DNA from: Aurantimonas sp. Leaf443 | GTDB taxonomy: Bacteria > Pseudomonadota > Alphaproteobacteria > Rhizobiales > Rhizobiaceae | Length of the DNA: 64,000 nucleotides | NCBI RefSeq assembly: GCF_001425575.1 | Contig: NZ_LMRD01000007.1 | Location: forward strand, 434,001 to 498,000 | Direction of reading: 5' to 3' | Shown: positions 8,403 to 17,610 of the stretch, piece after piece | Layout of the letters: each line of letters starts with the position of its first letter | Numbering within the stretch: the stretch's first letter is position 1 | Notes under the pieces: model-generated | What the model was told of the DNA's origin: nothing | Seen by the model: only the letters and a program-made list of their open reading frames with translations | Databases searched by the model: none | Made by a program: the position numbers and the translations under genes

Positions 8403-10393
8403 CGGGAACGGGCCTTTGCGCCCTGCAGGAGGACGAGGAGGAAGGGAGCGCCGACGAGCGCGGCCAGGAGGCCGGCCGGCAGCTGGAACGGGAAGGCGGC
8501 GGTGCGGCCGACGAAATCGGCGGTCACGATCAGGGCGGCGCCGACGAGGGCGGCGGCGGCGAGCGCGGGACCGGGCCGCCGCGCGCCGAGGCGCGTGGCG
8601 ATATGGGGCGCCATGAGGCCGACGAAGGAGAGCGGCCCGACGATCACCGTCGCCCCCGCCGAGGTGCCGGCGACGATGAACAGGAGCGCCAGCCGGGCGC
8701 GCGCCAGAGGCAAGCCGAGCGCCTGCGCGGCGGGGCCCCCGAGCGGCAGGACGAGCAGCCAGCGGCGGGCGAGGAGCGCGGCGGCGAGAAAGGCCGCGGC
8801 AAGGAAGGCCGCGCGCCCGGCGTCGCCCGCCTCCAGCCCCCCGGTCGCCCCGCTGAGGAGACTGAGAAGCTGCACCGCCCGCGGGTCGCCGGTCGCCGAG
8901 AGCATGCCGACCAGGGCGTCGAGAAGCGCGTTGATCGCGACCCCCGCCAGAAGCACGCGCTCCGGCGCGAAGCCCGAGCGCTGCGCGAAGGCGAGGACGA
9001 GCGCGAGGACCACGGCCGCGCCGAGCGGCGCGCCGAGATGTCCGGCGCCGGGAAGGAGCGTATCGGCCGCCAGCAGCGCGACGGCCGCCCCGAAGGCGGC
9101 GCCGGCGCTGACGCCGAAGACCTCCGGGCTCGCCATGCCGTTGCCCGTGAGGCGCTGCAGCACCAGCCCGGCGGTGCCGAGCATCGCGCCGGCGGCGGCG
9201 CAGGCGAAGACGCGCGGCATCCGCCAGGGCAGGATCGCGCCGAACTGTTCCGGGCGCAGCCACGTCCAGGCGCCGCCGGGGTCGCGGCCGAGAAGGAGGG
9301 CGACGAGGAGAAGCAGACCGAAACCGAGGCCGAGCGCCGCCAGGAGCCGCTGCGCAGACCGGGCCGGCCGCCCGTCCGGTGCCCGCCCCGCCTCGGGCGG
9401 GCGGGCCGCGAGCGACAGGCGCGGCAGGAGCCAGAGCAGGATGGGCGATCCGAGGATCGCCGTCACCGCGCCGGTCGGCAGGAAATCGGACGCGGCTCCC
9501 GCGGCGAGCTGGACGCCGAGATCGGTGAGGAGCAGGAGGAGCCCCCCGACCGCCGCCGAGGCGAGGAGCCGCGTGCCGAGCCCCCTCGCCCCGGCGAGAC
9601 GCGCCACCAGCGGCGCCACGAGGCCGACGAAGCCGATGACCCCGACCGAGGCCGTGACGAAGGCCGACAGGAGGAGCGCCAGCGCCACCGCGCCGAGCCG
9701 CAGCGCGCCGACGGGAAGGCCGAGCGCGCGGGCGCCGTCCTCCCCCAGATCCAGGAGGCGCAGCGGGCGGAGAAGCAGGACGACGAAGGGCAGGAGGACG
9801 GCGAGGCGCCAGGAGAGGGCGAGCGCCGGATCCCAGCTCTGCTGCGCCAGCGATCCCCCGCCCCAGATGAAGAGGCTGACGAGATAGCGGCTTTCGAGAA
9901 GCGTGAGCATCGCCGAGAGCGCGCCGCAATAGAGCGTGACGACGAGACCCGAAAGGACGAGCGGCACGGGGGCGAAGCCCTGCCGGCGCGTCAGCGCGAA
10001 GACGAGCGCGGTCGTGGCGGCGCTGCCGGCGAGCGCGGAGAGATCGCGGCCCCAGCCGATCATCGCCGGGGCGTAGAGGGTGGCGAGCGTGAGCGCGAGG
10101 CGCGCCCCGGCATCGATGCCGAGCGTCGTTGGCGAGGCCAGCGGATTGCGCAGCACCTGCTGCAGGAGCGCGCCCGACAGCCCGAGCGCGGCGCCGCACA
10201 GAAGCGCCATGGCAAGGCGCGGCAGCGTGGCGTTCACGAGGACGAGCCGCTCGGGCTCGGGCAGCGCGCCGGCGCCCGCGAGCATCTGCCCGGCGGGTCC
10301 GGCGAGAAGCACGGCGAGCGCGGCGGCGCAAAGAAGGGCGAGCGCGGCCAGAAGCCGCGCCGGATGGGGCGCCCGCTGCGCGGCCGCGCTCAT
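8399..10393 (-). CDS. fhuB: Fused double-domain siderophore ABC permease (FhuB type)
   Basis: The 664-residue inner-membrane protein contains two tandem FecCD permease domains in one chain, the arrangement characteristic of FhuB (E. coli FhuB is about 660). The first half carries GALLQQVLRNPLASPTTLGIDAG and ...GFVGLVAPLVARL. The second half repeats the pattern with LVLQRLTGNGMASPEVFGV and GPLSFVGLMAPHIATRL. About twenty hydrophobic segments are visible. Start and stop codons overlap those of both neighbours by 4 bp. It receives the ferric complex from the upstream-encoded binding protein. Confidence 0.94.
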   Translation of the reverse strand: MSAAAQRAPHPARLLAALALLCAAALAVLLAGPAGQMLAGAGALPEPERLVLVNATLPRLAMALLCGAALGLSGALLQQVLRNPLASPTTLGIDAGARLALTLATLYAPAMIGWGRDLSALAGSAATTALVFALTRRQGFAPVPLVLSGLVVTLYCGALSAMLTLLESRYLVSLFIWGGGSLAQQSWDPALALSWRLAVLLPFVVLLLRPLRLLDLGEDGARALGLPVGALRLGAVALALLLSAFVTASVGVIGFVGLVAPLVARLAGARGLGTRLLASAAVGGLLLLLTDLGVQLAAGAASDFLPTGAVTAILGSPILLWLLPRLSLAARPPEAGRAPDGRPARSAQRLLAALGLGFGLLLLVALLLGRDPGGAWTWLRPEQFGAILPWRMPRVFACAAAGAMLGTAGLVLQRLTGNGMASPEVFGVSAGAAFGAAVALLAADTLLPGAGHLGAPLGAAVVLALVLAFAQRSGFAPERVLLAGVAINALLDALVGMLSATGDPRAVQLLSLLSGATGGLEAGDAGRAAFLAAAFLAAALLARRWLLVLPLGGPAAQALGLPLARARLALLFIVAGTSAGATVIVGPLSFVGLMAPHIATRLGARRPGPALAAAALVGAALIVTADFVGRTAAFPFQLPAGLLAALVGAPFLLVLLQGAKARSR

Positions 10394-11436
10394 GCGCTGC
10401 GCCTTTCCAGCTCGCCCAGAAGCAGCGCCGCGAAGCGCCGCGCGGAGGGCAGGCCGCCGAACATCAGCGACGGCTCCAGAACCGAGACGGCACCTTGCCT
10501 GGCGAAGGGCAGCGCCGTCCAGATCGGGCTGCGCGCGAGCGCGCCCATCGCGTCCGGCGGCAGCGGATCGAAGGTGACGAGGCGCGTGGCCTCGGTCTGC
10601 CAGAAGGCCTCGATGCCGACGGTGGCAAAGCCCCAGTAATTGTCCGGCGCCGCCCAGGCATTGGCGATGCCGAGCCGCGCGAGGACCTTGCCGTAGAGGC
10701 CGGAGGCCCCGTAGACGCGCGCGTGCCGCGCATCGAGGAGCGAGGCGAGGAGGATGGGGCCCGGCGAAAGCCGCGCGGCGCGCGCCCGGCCGGCCTCGAA
10801 GAAGGCCTCCGTGTCCTCGAGGTAGCGCGCGGCGGCCGCCCGCGCGCCCAGCCGGTCGCCGAGCCGGCTCAAGGCGGTGCGCGCCGCTTCCAGCGGATCG
10901 AGCCCCGGCCCGTAGAGCGTCAGGCGCTCCACGGGCGCGATGCGCCGCAGGGCCGGCTCGGCGCCCGCGACATAGTCGGTGCTGAGGATCAGGTCCGGGG
11001 AGAGCGCGGAGAGCACTTCCATGTTCGGCGCGAGATCGAGGCCGAGATCGACGACGCCGGGCGGCAGCGGCGGGGCGACCACCCACTTGCGCCAGCCTTC
11101 GAGATCGGGAAGCGCGACGGGCGGACGGCCGATGGCGATCAGCGTCTCGCCGAGCCCGTAATCGAGACTCGCGACCCGCGGGACGGCGGCCGCCCGCACC
11201 GGCGCGCCGAGCGCGGGAAGCGCGAGCATGGCGCCGAGAAAGGCGCGCCGGCCGAGCGTCGACCCGGGCGTCCCGGAGGCGCGGAGTCCTTGGAATCGCT
11301 CCAGAAACTGTGGCGCGGAAGAAACAGCGGCCCCGTCCTCGACGAGGCTCCGCGTCCCCGCTTCAAGGGCGGAATCGCGTCGGGCCCCGGGAAACCAAGG
11401 CTTTTCTGCGGCGATCTTCGAAACGGACGGCGACAT
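10390..11436 (-). CDS. fhuD: Siderophore-binding periplasmic protein with Tat signal (FhuD type)
   Basis: The 348-residue solute-binding protein of the helical-backbone (type III) class would deliver a ferric siderophore to the FhuB-like permease. A twin-arginine export motif, GRRAFLGAMLALPALGAPVRA, sits around residues 62-82, after a long polar leader. No alternative ATG, GTG or TTG closer to the motif was found in frame, so the long N-terminus may be real. Downstream are VASLDYGLGETLIAIG and SPDLILSTDYV, typical of FhuD/BtuF folds. It is the first gene of the leftward iron-uptake operon and starts 17 bp from an iron-box palindrome. Confidence 0.88.
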   Translation of the reverse strand: MSPSVSKIAAEKPWFPGARRDSALEAGTRSLVEDGAAVSSAPQFLERFQGLRASGTPGSTLGRRAFLGAMLALPALGAPVRAAAVPRVASLDYGLGETLIAIGRPPVALPDLEGWRKWVVAPPLPPGVVDLGLDLAPNMEVLSALSPDLILSTDYVAGAEPALRRIAPVERLTLYGPGLDPLEAARTALSRLGDRLGARAAAARYLEDTEAFFEAGRARAARLSPGPILLASLLDARHARVYGASGLYGKVLARLGIANAWAAPDNYWGFATVGIEAFWQTEATRLVTFDPLPPDAMGALARSPIWTALPFARQGAVSVLEPSLMFGGLPSARRFAALLLGELERRSA

Positions 11437-11452
11437 CGTATCCCGGCTTATA

Positions 11453-11469
11453 TTGACTCAGTCAGTCAA
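11453..11469. promoter_or_regulatory. Iron-responsive operator (TGA-N9-TCA, RirA/IRO-box type)
   Basis: TTGACTCAGTCAGTCAA contains TGA (11454-11456), nine bases, then TCA (11466-11468), the published shape of the rhizobial iron-rhodo box bound by RirA. It lies in the 93-bp space between the divergent fhuD-like and TonB-receptor genes, so one site could control both arms. RirA itself is not encoded in this window; the assignment rests on motif and context. Confidence 0.7.
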
Positions 11470-11529
11470 GTTTATTTAGCCCTGACGTCGAGCGTCGGGC
11501 AAGGGCCCGGTTACGATCCAAGGTGTTCC

Positions 11530-13716
11530 ATGTCCTCCTGCCTCATCACCCCGTCCGGCCGTCCCCGCTTCCCGTCCGCCGCCGCCAGGGGCCTGCCGCG
11601 GCTCGTCGCGGGTCTCAGCCTGTCCAGCGCGCTCGTCGCTGTCGCCGTCTCGCAGGCCGGCGCGCAGACCGCCGCCGTCCAGCTCGAGACCGTGACGATC
11701 GAAGGCGAGGCGAGCACGGCGCAGGCCGGCGACACCGGCCTTGCGGCAGAAGGCTACGTGCCCGCCGCCGCCGTCAGCGCGACCAAGACCGACACGCCGC
11801 TGGAGCGCGTGCCGCAGTCCGTCTCGGTGGTGACGCGCGAGCAGCTGGAGGACCGCAATGTCCAGACGCTTCTGGAGGCGCTGAACTACACGCCGGGCGT
11901 CCGCACCGGCGCCTTCGGCTTCGACCCGCGCTTCGACGCCTTCTCCATCCGCGGCTTTCCCGCCACCTATACCGGCATCTTCCGCGACGGCCTGCGCGAG
12001 TTCAACACGGGCTTCTCCACCTTCGACATCGAGCCCTACACGCTCGGCGGCATCGCCATCCTGAAGGGTCCCTCGGCCGGCCTCTACGGCTCGTCCAATC
12101 CCGGCGGCATCGTCGACCTGCGCTCCAAGCGCCCGGAACAGGAGGCCATGCGCGAGGTCGAGGCGCAGCTCGGCACGAACGAGCGCTATCAGGGCGGGTT
12201 CGACGCCACCGGCCCGCTCGGCTCCGGCGGCGCCGTCTCCTATCGCCTCACGGGCGTCGCGCGGGACGCGGGCACCGACAATCCGTTCGTCGCCGACGAC
12301 CGGCTCGACGTCGCGCCCGCGCTGACCTGGTCGCCCGACGCCGACACGCGCCTGACGATCCTCTCCGAACTGCAGCGCTCGAGGTCCGGCGGCTCGGCGG
12401 CCTATATCAACGAGAACCGGCGCGCGACGGACCTTCCCTACGGCGATCCGAACTTCAACGAACTCGACCAGGAACAGGGCCGCATCGGCTTCGAATTCGA
12501 GCAGCGGCTGAACGAGACCTTCGTCTTCCGCCAGAAGGCGCGCTACCAGGCGCTCGACGTCTATGCCGAATACGCCTACCCGATCGGGGCGCCGGTCGGC
12601 GGCATCCAGGCCCGCGGCGCCGGCAATCTCGACCAGTCGCTGAAGGGCGTCGTCTCCGACACGCAGCTCGAGGCGAAGTTCGCCACCGGCCCGCTCGGCC
12701 ACACGGTGATCGGCGGCCTCGACGGCTCCTATGCCGATTTCGAGAATCGCGAGGGCTTCGGCGCCGCGCCTTCGCTGAACCTTGCCACGCTCGACTACAG
12801 CCAGTCCTTCGACACGCCGGACTATTCGGTGGCGCAGAAGCAGAGCCAGGGGCAGATCGGCCTCTACCTGCAGGACGAGATCACCTACGACCGCTTCACC
12901 CTGACGCTCGGCGGGCGCCAGGACTGGCTGGAGACCAAGACGCGCGCGGGCACGCCCGACGATCTCGGCGACGAGGACCGGCAGCGCGACGACGCGTTCT
13001 CGGGCCGCGTCGGCCTCTCCTACCTCTTCGACAGCGGCATCGCCCCTTATGTCAGCTACGCCACGTCCTTCGCGCCCGTCATCGGCACGGCGGCGGACGG
13101 CACCGCCTTCAAGCCGACGGAGGCCGAGCAGTACGAGGCGGGCGTGAAGTACCGCGTGCCCGGCCTGAACGCCTTCCTCACCGCCTCCGTCTTCGAGCTG
13201 ACGCAGCAGAACGGCGTCTTCCTGCGCCCGAGCGAGGATTTCTCGACGAACGTCACCGTCCAGGCCGGCGAGATCCGCTCGCGCGGCGTCGAGCTGGAAG
13301 GCACGGCCACGCTCTGGAGCGGCTTCGACGTCGTCGCCTCCTACGCCTATATCGACGTGGAGACGATCGAGGGCGCGCCCGGCACGGTCGGCAAGCAGCT
13401 CTCCTCGACGCCCCACCACTCGGCCTCGATCTGGGGCGACTACACGATCCAGGACGGGATGCTGGCCGGGCTCGGCGCCGGCGCCGGCCTGCGCTACCTC
13501 TCCAAGAGCTACGGCGACGAGGAGAACACGTTCGAGAACGACGCGCGCACCTTCGTCGATGCGGCCGTGCACTACGATTTCCCGCAGGTCGAGGGCCTGC
13601 GCCTGCAGGTCAACGCCAAGAACATCTTCGACGAGGACGCGCAGGTCTGCTCCTCGGGCTTCTGCTACAAGGAGCCCGAGCGCCAGGTGATCGGCACGCT
13701 GCGGTTCCGCTTCTGA
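11530..13716 (+). CDS. TonB-dependent siderophore receptor
   Basis: The 728-residue outer-membrane receptor has a signal peptide ending near residue 46 (VSQAGAQ), a TonB-box-like LETVTIEG, and a plug domain with PQSVSVVTREQLEDRN and FSIRGFPATYTGIFRDGL. A 22-strand barrel follows, ending in the terminal aromatic residue (GTLRFRF). The layout matches the FhuA/FpvA siderophore-receptor subfamily (TIGR01783-like). Translation of the next gene, a siderophore reductase, overlaps its stop. It is divergent from the fhuDBC-like operon across an iron box, so it is very likely induced by iron starvation. Which ferric chelate it takes is not decidable. Confidence 0.95.
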   Translation: MSSCLITPSGRPRFPSAAARGLPRLVAGLSLSSALVAVAVSQAGAQTAAVQLETVTIEGEASTAQAGDTGLAAEGYVPAAAVSATKTDTPLERVPQSVSVVTREQLEDRNVQTLLEALNYTPGVRTGAFGFDPRFDAFSIRGFPATYTGIFRDGLREFNTGFSTFDIEPYTLGGIAILKGPSAGLYGSSNPGGIVDLRSKRPEQEAMREVEAQLGTNERYQGGFDATGPLGSGGAVSYRLTGVARDAGTDNPFVADDRLDVAPALTWSPDADTRLTILSELQRSRSGGSAAYINENRRATDLPYGDPNFNELDQEQGRIGFEFEQRLNETFVFRQKARYQALDVYAEYAYPIGAPVGGIQARGAGNLDQSLKGVVSDTQLEAKFATGPLGHTVIGGLDGSYADFENREGFGAAPSLNLATLDYSQSFDTPDYSVAQKQSQGQIGLYLQDEITYDRFTLTLGGRQDWLETKTRAGTPDDLGDEDRQRDDAFSGRVGLSYLFDSGIAPYVSYATSFAPVIGTAADGTAFKPTEAEQYEAGVKYRVPGLNAFLTASVFELTQQNGVFLRPSEDFSTNVTVQAGEIRSRGVELEGTATLWSGFDVVASYAYIDVETIEGAPGTVGKQLSSTPHHSASIWGDYTIQDGMLAGLGAGAGLRYLSKSYGDEENTFENDARTFVDAAVHYDFPQVEGLRLQVNAKNIFDEDAQVCSSGFCYKEPERQVIGTLRFRF

Positions 13717-14804
13717 TGGGCGCGGCGATGCTTCTCGCCCGCTCCACGATCGAGGTCGAGGGAGCGGCCGAGCTCCTCGACCGGCTCTGCGACCACTTCG
13801 CCGAGCATGGCGCGGTCGAGCGCGACGGCGCGTGCGGCCGCATCGACTTCGGCTACGGGCAGGCGCGGCTGAGCGCCCTGCCCGCCGGCCTCGAGGCGGA
13901 AGTCGAGGCTCGGGATCCGACCTATCTCGCCTATGTGAAGATGGGCGTCGCCGAGCACGTCCTGGAGATGGCGCGCGGCCCCGCGCCCGTGATCCGCTGG
14001 CAGGGCGACGGCGACGGGCTCGTCGTGCCGCCCTTCTTCCGGGAGATGCGCGTCGTCTCCTCGCACCGCCTGTCGCCGCACATGCAGCGTGTGCGCTTGT
14101 CGGGGGCGGATCTCCAGCGCTTCGCGGTCGGCGGCCTGCACGTGCGGCTTCTCTTCCCGCCGCAGGGGCGCGCGCCGGTCTGGCCGACGCTCGCCGAAGA
14201 CGGGCGCATCCTCTGGCCGCAGGGGCCGGACGCGCTCGACAACCGCGTCTATACGCTGCGCCATATCGATCCGCAGGCCGGCCATGTCGATATCGACATC
14301 GTCCTGCACGAGGGCGAGGCGACGCCCGGCTCGCGCTTCGCCCTGCAGGCCGCGCCCGGCGACGTCGTCGGCATGACCGGGCCCGGCGGCGGCGACGTGC
14401 CGGAGGCCCAGACGCTACTTCTCGTCGGCGACGAGACCGCCCATCCCGCCATCGCCCGCATCCTGGAGGCCCTTCCGGCGACCGCGAGGGCCCATGTCGT
14501 CGCCGAGTTCGACGGGCCCGACGACGCGCCGCGCTTCGCCTGCGCGGGCGAGATGTCCGTCACGCTCCTGCCGCGCAACGGTCTGCCCGCCGGCACCGCC
14601 GGGCTCCTGCCGCGCGCGGTGGAGGCGCTGGACTTCGCCGCGCTCGGCCCCTCGCTTTTCGTCTGGGTCGGCTGCGAGTTCTCCGACTTCGTCGCCCTGC
14701 GCCGGCACCTTCGCAAGGACCGGCGGATCGCCAAGAAGGACCATCTCGCCGTCGCCTACTGGCGCCGCCACCATGCCGGCGACGACGCGCGCCACGAGGA
14801 CTGA
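13716..14804 (+). CDS. Siderophore-interacting protein with N-terminal DUF2218 domain
   Basis: The 362-residue predicted cytosolic FAD/NAD(P)H ferric-siderophore reductase would release iron after import. Residues 1-95 form a DUF2218 domain (ARSTIEVEGAAELLDRLCDHF, GRIDFGYG). Residues 105-355 form the ViuB/SIP reductase, with the flavin-binding NRVYTLRH, MTGPGGGDVP, LLVGDETAHPAIARIL and the C-terminal DHLAVAYWRRHH. The ATG overlaps the receptor's TGA; a second in-frame ATG 12 bases later is possible. Sharing an iron-regulated transcript with the receptor supports its role. Confidence 0.92.
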   Translation: MGAAMLLARSTIEVEGAAELLDRLCDHFAEHGAVERDGACGRIDFGYGQARLSALPAGLEAEVEARDPTYLAYVKMGVAEHVLEMARGPAPVIRWQGDGDGLVVPPFFREMRVVSSHRLSPHMQRVRLSGADLQRFAVGGLHVRLLFPPQGRAPVWPTLAEDGRILWPQGPDALDNRVYTLRHIDPQAGHVDIDIVLHEGEATPGSRFALQAAPGDVVGMTGPGGGDVPEAQTLLLVGDETAHPAIARILEALPATARAHVVAEFDGPDDAPRFACAGEMSVTLLPRNGLPAGTAGLLPRAVEALDFAALGPSLFVWVGCEFSDFVALRRHLRKDRRIAKKDHLAVAYWRRHHAGDDARHED

Positions 14805-14833
14805 GCCCCGCGGAAGCCGGACCGGCGGCGCGG

Positions 14834-15061
14834 TCAGTCCCGGCGCTTCAGCGGCGTGATGCCGCCGCCCTCGTCCGGCTGCGCCCCGGCCTCGGTGTCG
14901 GCATCGGCATCGGCCGCCGCGTGGCGGTGGAGATCGGGATCGGGCGCGTCGGCCGTGCCGACCAGAGTGTCGGACACGCGCGGCAGGACGCCGTTCTGCG
15001 GCGTGCGCTCCTTCTCGTTCGCCGAATGGCGGGACAGAGCGCGTTCGTCGGACTGCGTCAT
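14834..15061 (-). CDS. Small acidic hypothetical protein (75 aa)
   Basis: A 75-residue hydrophilic product starts MTQSDERALSRHSANEKERT and contains an Ala/Asp-rich run (HAAADADADTEAGA). It has no signal, membrane segment or known domain. The frame fills the space between the convergent reductase gene and the pentapeptide-repeat gene. An AAGG-like ribosome site is present but not strong. Gene status is moderately supported. Confidence 0.5.
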   Translation of the reverse strand: MTQSDERALSRHSANEKERTPQNGVLPRVSDTLVGTADAPDPDLHRHAAADADADTEAGAQPDEGGGITPLKRRD

Positions 15062-15244
15062 GACATCGTCACCTTCTGATGGGCCCTCGGGTTCGATCGG
15101 GCGTCTGGAAGGCGAAGTCGAAGCTCGCCCGTTCCGTTCCCCGCCGCCCGTCGCCGCGATGTCGCAGCGCGCGCGTCGGGGCGGCGCGAGCCTCGGCGCC
15201 GCCCTCTGGTATGCGGCAGCGGGCGGGAGCCTGCGGACGGGTCG

Positions 15245-16009
15245 TCAGTCCGAGCCGCAGGGCCAGGTCGCGACGGGGGTCAGGCCGGCCGGCAGCTTCG
15301 TCGCGGCGTCGCCGCAGGCCAGGTCGATCTGCGCCTGCTGCAGACCCGTGGCGGCCGAGAGATCGGCGCCCTCGAGCCTCGTGAGAAACATATAGGCGCC
15401 GGTGAAGTCGAGCGGGCCGGCGATCTTCGCACCCTGGAAATTGGAGCGCGCGAGATTGGCGAAGGCGAAGCGGTTGTCGCCGAGACGGGCGCCCTCGAAA
15501 TTCGCCCGGCCGAGCTCGGCCTTCTCGAACGTGCTGCCGGTGAGGTCGGCGCGCGAGAAGTTCGCGCGCTGCAGCTCGGCGCCGTAGAATTTCGCCGCCT
15601 TCGCTGTGACGGCCGAGAAGTCGGTGCGGTAGCCCTCGATCTTGGTGAAGTCCGCCTCGTCGGCCGAGGCGCCGGCCAGCGAGGTGCGCACGAGCTCGGC
15701 GCCCGCCAGCTTGGCCTTGGCGAGCGTCACCTCGCGCAGGTCGCTGAGGCTGAGATCGGCATCGCCGAGATCGGCCCCGCTGAGATCGGCCCTCGAGATC
15801 ATCAGATTGCGCCGGTTGCACCCGCTCCAGTCCACTGCCGCCTCCGGCGAGGCCGAACAGTCCGCCGCCTGCGCGACCGCGGGCACCAGGACCATGGCCA
15901 GCGCCGCCAGAGGCCCCCGGAGCCCACGCCGCGAGGCCGGAACGCCAACGCCGCGCCGACCAGCCCGGGCCCCGCCGACCCGCCTGGACATCACTACCCC
16001 GTCCGCCAT
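15245..16009 (-). CDS. Exported pentapeptide-repeat protein (254 aa)
   Basis: A Sec signal peptide (GLRGPLAALAMVLVPAVAQA) precedes about 160 residues of pentapeptide repeats with the A(D/N)LxX rhythm, for example RADLSGADLGDADLSLSDL, RANFSRADLTG and RANFEGARL. They fold into a right-handed quadrilateral helix. A short Cys-containing tail follows (LACGDAA, ATWPCGSD). The ATG at 16009 is preceded by GGGAGGA and beats an in-frame ATG at 16147. It probably acts in the periplasm; the function of such exported repeat proteins is unknown. Confidence 0.85.
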   Translation of the reverse strand: MADGVVMSRRVGGARAGRRGVGVPASRRGLRGPLAALAMVLVPAVAQAADCSASPEAAVDWSGCNRRNLMISRADLSGADLGDADLSLSDLREVTLAKAKLAGAELVRTSLAGASADEADFTKIEGYRTDFSAVTAKAAKFYGAELQRANFSRADLTGSTFEKAELGRANFEGARLGDNRFAFANLARSNFQGAKIAGPLDFTGAYMFLTRLEGADLSAATGLQQAQIDLACGDAATKLPAGLTPVATWPCGSD

Positions 16010-16182
16010 CGCATCCTCCCGCCACCCTGTCGCCCGCCCGCCCCGGACGCCGACGCGCCGGCCGAAGCTTGCCACTGTCACCGAAAGATGGGGGCTCGTC
16101 CGCCCGAAGGAAGATGGCGCGCTCGAAACCGCCGGCGCGCTACGCACCGCGGTCGGGGAAAAGCCGGAGGCCGGATCGCCAT

Positions 16183-16400
16183 TCGGATCATCCGGAGCAT
16201 GGCGCCGGGCAAGTCAGCGACACCGTCGAAATGAAGGGTGGCGCGATCGTGGCGTGTAGAGAAGCGTCGGAACGGCGAAACCGTCGAGAAGCACCGCTCG
16301 ATGCGGTTGCGATGCTGGGCAATCGCCCCTCGAAAGGTGGGCCGCGTCAGATCGGCCCGATAGCGCCTGGTCTTACGCTTGATCGATCGATCGCCATTCG
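16183..16400 (-). pseudogene. Decayed IS5-family transposase C-terminus
   Basis: Only the end of a DDE transposase is left. The minus-strand translation contains RNRIERCFSTVSPFRRFSTR followed by HDRATLHFDGVADLPGAML, matching the conserved RNRIERxFxxLKxFRRxATRYDK region with the catalytic glutamate. The sequence before it (KRKTRRYRADL) is barely recognisable and no N-terminal two thirds or inverted repeats are present. It occupies most of the 414-bp space between the pentapeptide-repeat gene and galM. No functional gene is seen in the remainder. Confidence 0.75.
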
Positions 16401-16423
16401 CGCTCGTTTCGTCGTGTCCACAT

Positions 16424-17530
16424 TCAGGGGATAGACCCTGAAGCAGCCCCCGGCGCAACCGCTTCTCGAACGGACTCTCGGGCCCCAGCATCCGGAAACA
16501 CGATCAACATCTCGTGGTGGTACGGCTCCCCAGCCGCCAGGACGACCGAAGGGAAGCCCGGGCAGTTGGGAGCGTTCGGATAGGCCTGGGTTTCGAGCGC
16601 GAAGCCGGCGAACTTCTCGTAGATCGCGCCGTCCTTGCCCCTCGCGGAAGCCAGCCCGTAGTGGTTGGCGGTATAGAACTGAAGCCCCGGCTGGTTCGAA
16701 TGGAGTTCGAGTCGGCGACCACTGCGGGCGTCCAAGGCCGACGCGCACCGTCGCAGCCCGGTCGCCGGCTCGTTCAGGCACCAGTTGTGATCGTAGCCGC
16801 CGTCGATCCAAGCCTTCGCGATGTCGGCGCCTATCGCCTTGGCACGGCGGAAATCGAACGGACCGCCATCAACCGGCACGATCTCGCCGGTCGGGATCTT
16901 GTCCGGCGTGACCGGCGTGTAGCGGTCCGCCTCGATCTGGAGACGCTGCTCCAGGACATTGCCGCTCGCATGACCGGCGAGGTTCCAGTAGCCGTGATGG
17001 ACGAGGTTGACGATCGTGCGACGGTCGGCCTCGGCCCGCATCACGATGGAGACGGCCCCGCCCGGCAAGACGGAATAGGTCACGGACGCCGCGAGGGCGC
17101 CGGGATAGCCCTCGTCTCCGTCGGGACTTTCCAGCCGGAACTCCACCGCGTTCGCCGACGGATCGGGATGCCCGCTCCAGAACCGTTTTCCGAAACCCCG
17201 CGCCCCGCCGTGCAGATGATGCGCGCCGCTGTTGCAGGCCAGTTGGATCACCCGTCCGTCGAGTTCGAACCGGCCTTCCGCGAGCCGATTGGCATGGCGC
17301 CCGCAGATGGCGCCCGCGTTGCCGGGCATGGCCACGTAGTCCGCGGGATCGTCGTATCCGAGCACGATATCCTCGACCACGCCGTGACGGTCGGGCCGCG
17401 TCAGCCGCGTGAGGATGGCGCCGAAGCCGATCACCTCCAGTTCCGTCTCGCCGCCGCTCAGGCGGAACGCTTCGACCGGCTGCCCCTCGATGGTGCCGAC
17501 GATGCGGCGGTCCGGTGTCCGGGGCGACAT
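16424..17530 (-). CDS. galM: Aldose 1-epimerase (galactose mutarotase)
   Basis: The 368-residue GalM-type enzyme interconverts alpha and beta anomers of an aldohexose. Catalytic landmarks are visible: a His in CNSGAHHLHGG (about 104), the general-acid His in NLVHHGYWNLAG (about 187) and the catalytic Glu in FALETQAYPNAPN (about 328). AGG-rich sequence precedes the ATG. It is divergent from a kinase/aldolase/importer operon across a 249-bp promoter space, so its substrate is probably the sugar that module imports. The C-terminus runs about 20 residues beyond the usual end, into the transposase relic (VREAVAPGAASGSIP), suggesting the insertion altered the gene end. Confidence 0.93.
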   Translation of the reverse strand: MSPRTPDRRIVGTIEGQPVEAFRLSGGETELEVIGFGAILTRLTRPDRHGVVEDIVLGYDDPADYVAMPGNAGAICGRHANRLAEGRFELDGRVIQLACNSGAHHLHGGARGFGKRFWSGHPDPSANAVEFRLESPDGDEGYPGALAASVTYSVLPGGAVSIVMRAEADRRTIVNLVHHGYWNLAGHASGNVLEQRLQIEADRYTPVTPDKIPTGEIVPVDGGPFDFRRAKAIGADIAKAWIDGGYDHNWCLNEPATGLRRCASALDARSGRRLELHSNQPGLQFYTANHYGLASARGKDGAIYEKFAGFALETQAYPNAPNCPGFPSVVLAAGEPYHHEMLIVFPDAGARESVREAVAPGAASGSIP

Positions 17531-17610
17531 GGCACTTCCCTTCGCTGCGGGCAGGCGTCGGCATTCTGGCCGGGTCCGCCCCTCGCATCCCCCGCGAGGA
17601 TGCTACCGCC

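Noticed and set aside
7611-11086. Long minus-strand frames of about 900 codons overlapping the fhu-like genes
   Set aside because: Only parts of these frames coincide with real genes; the extensions are arginine-rich out-of-frame readings of the neighbouring permease and binding-protein genes.
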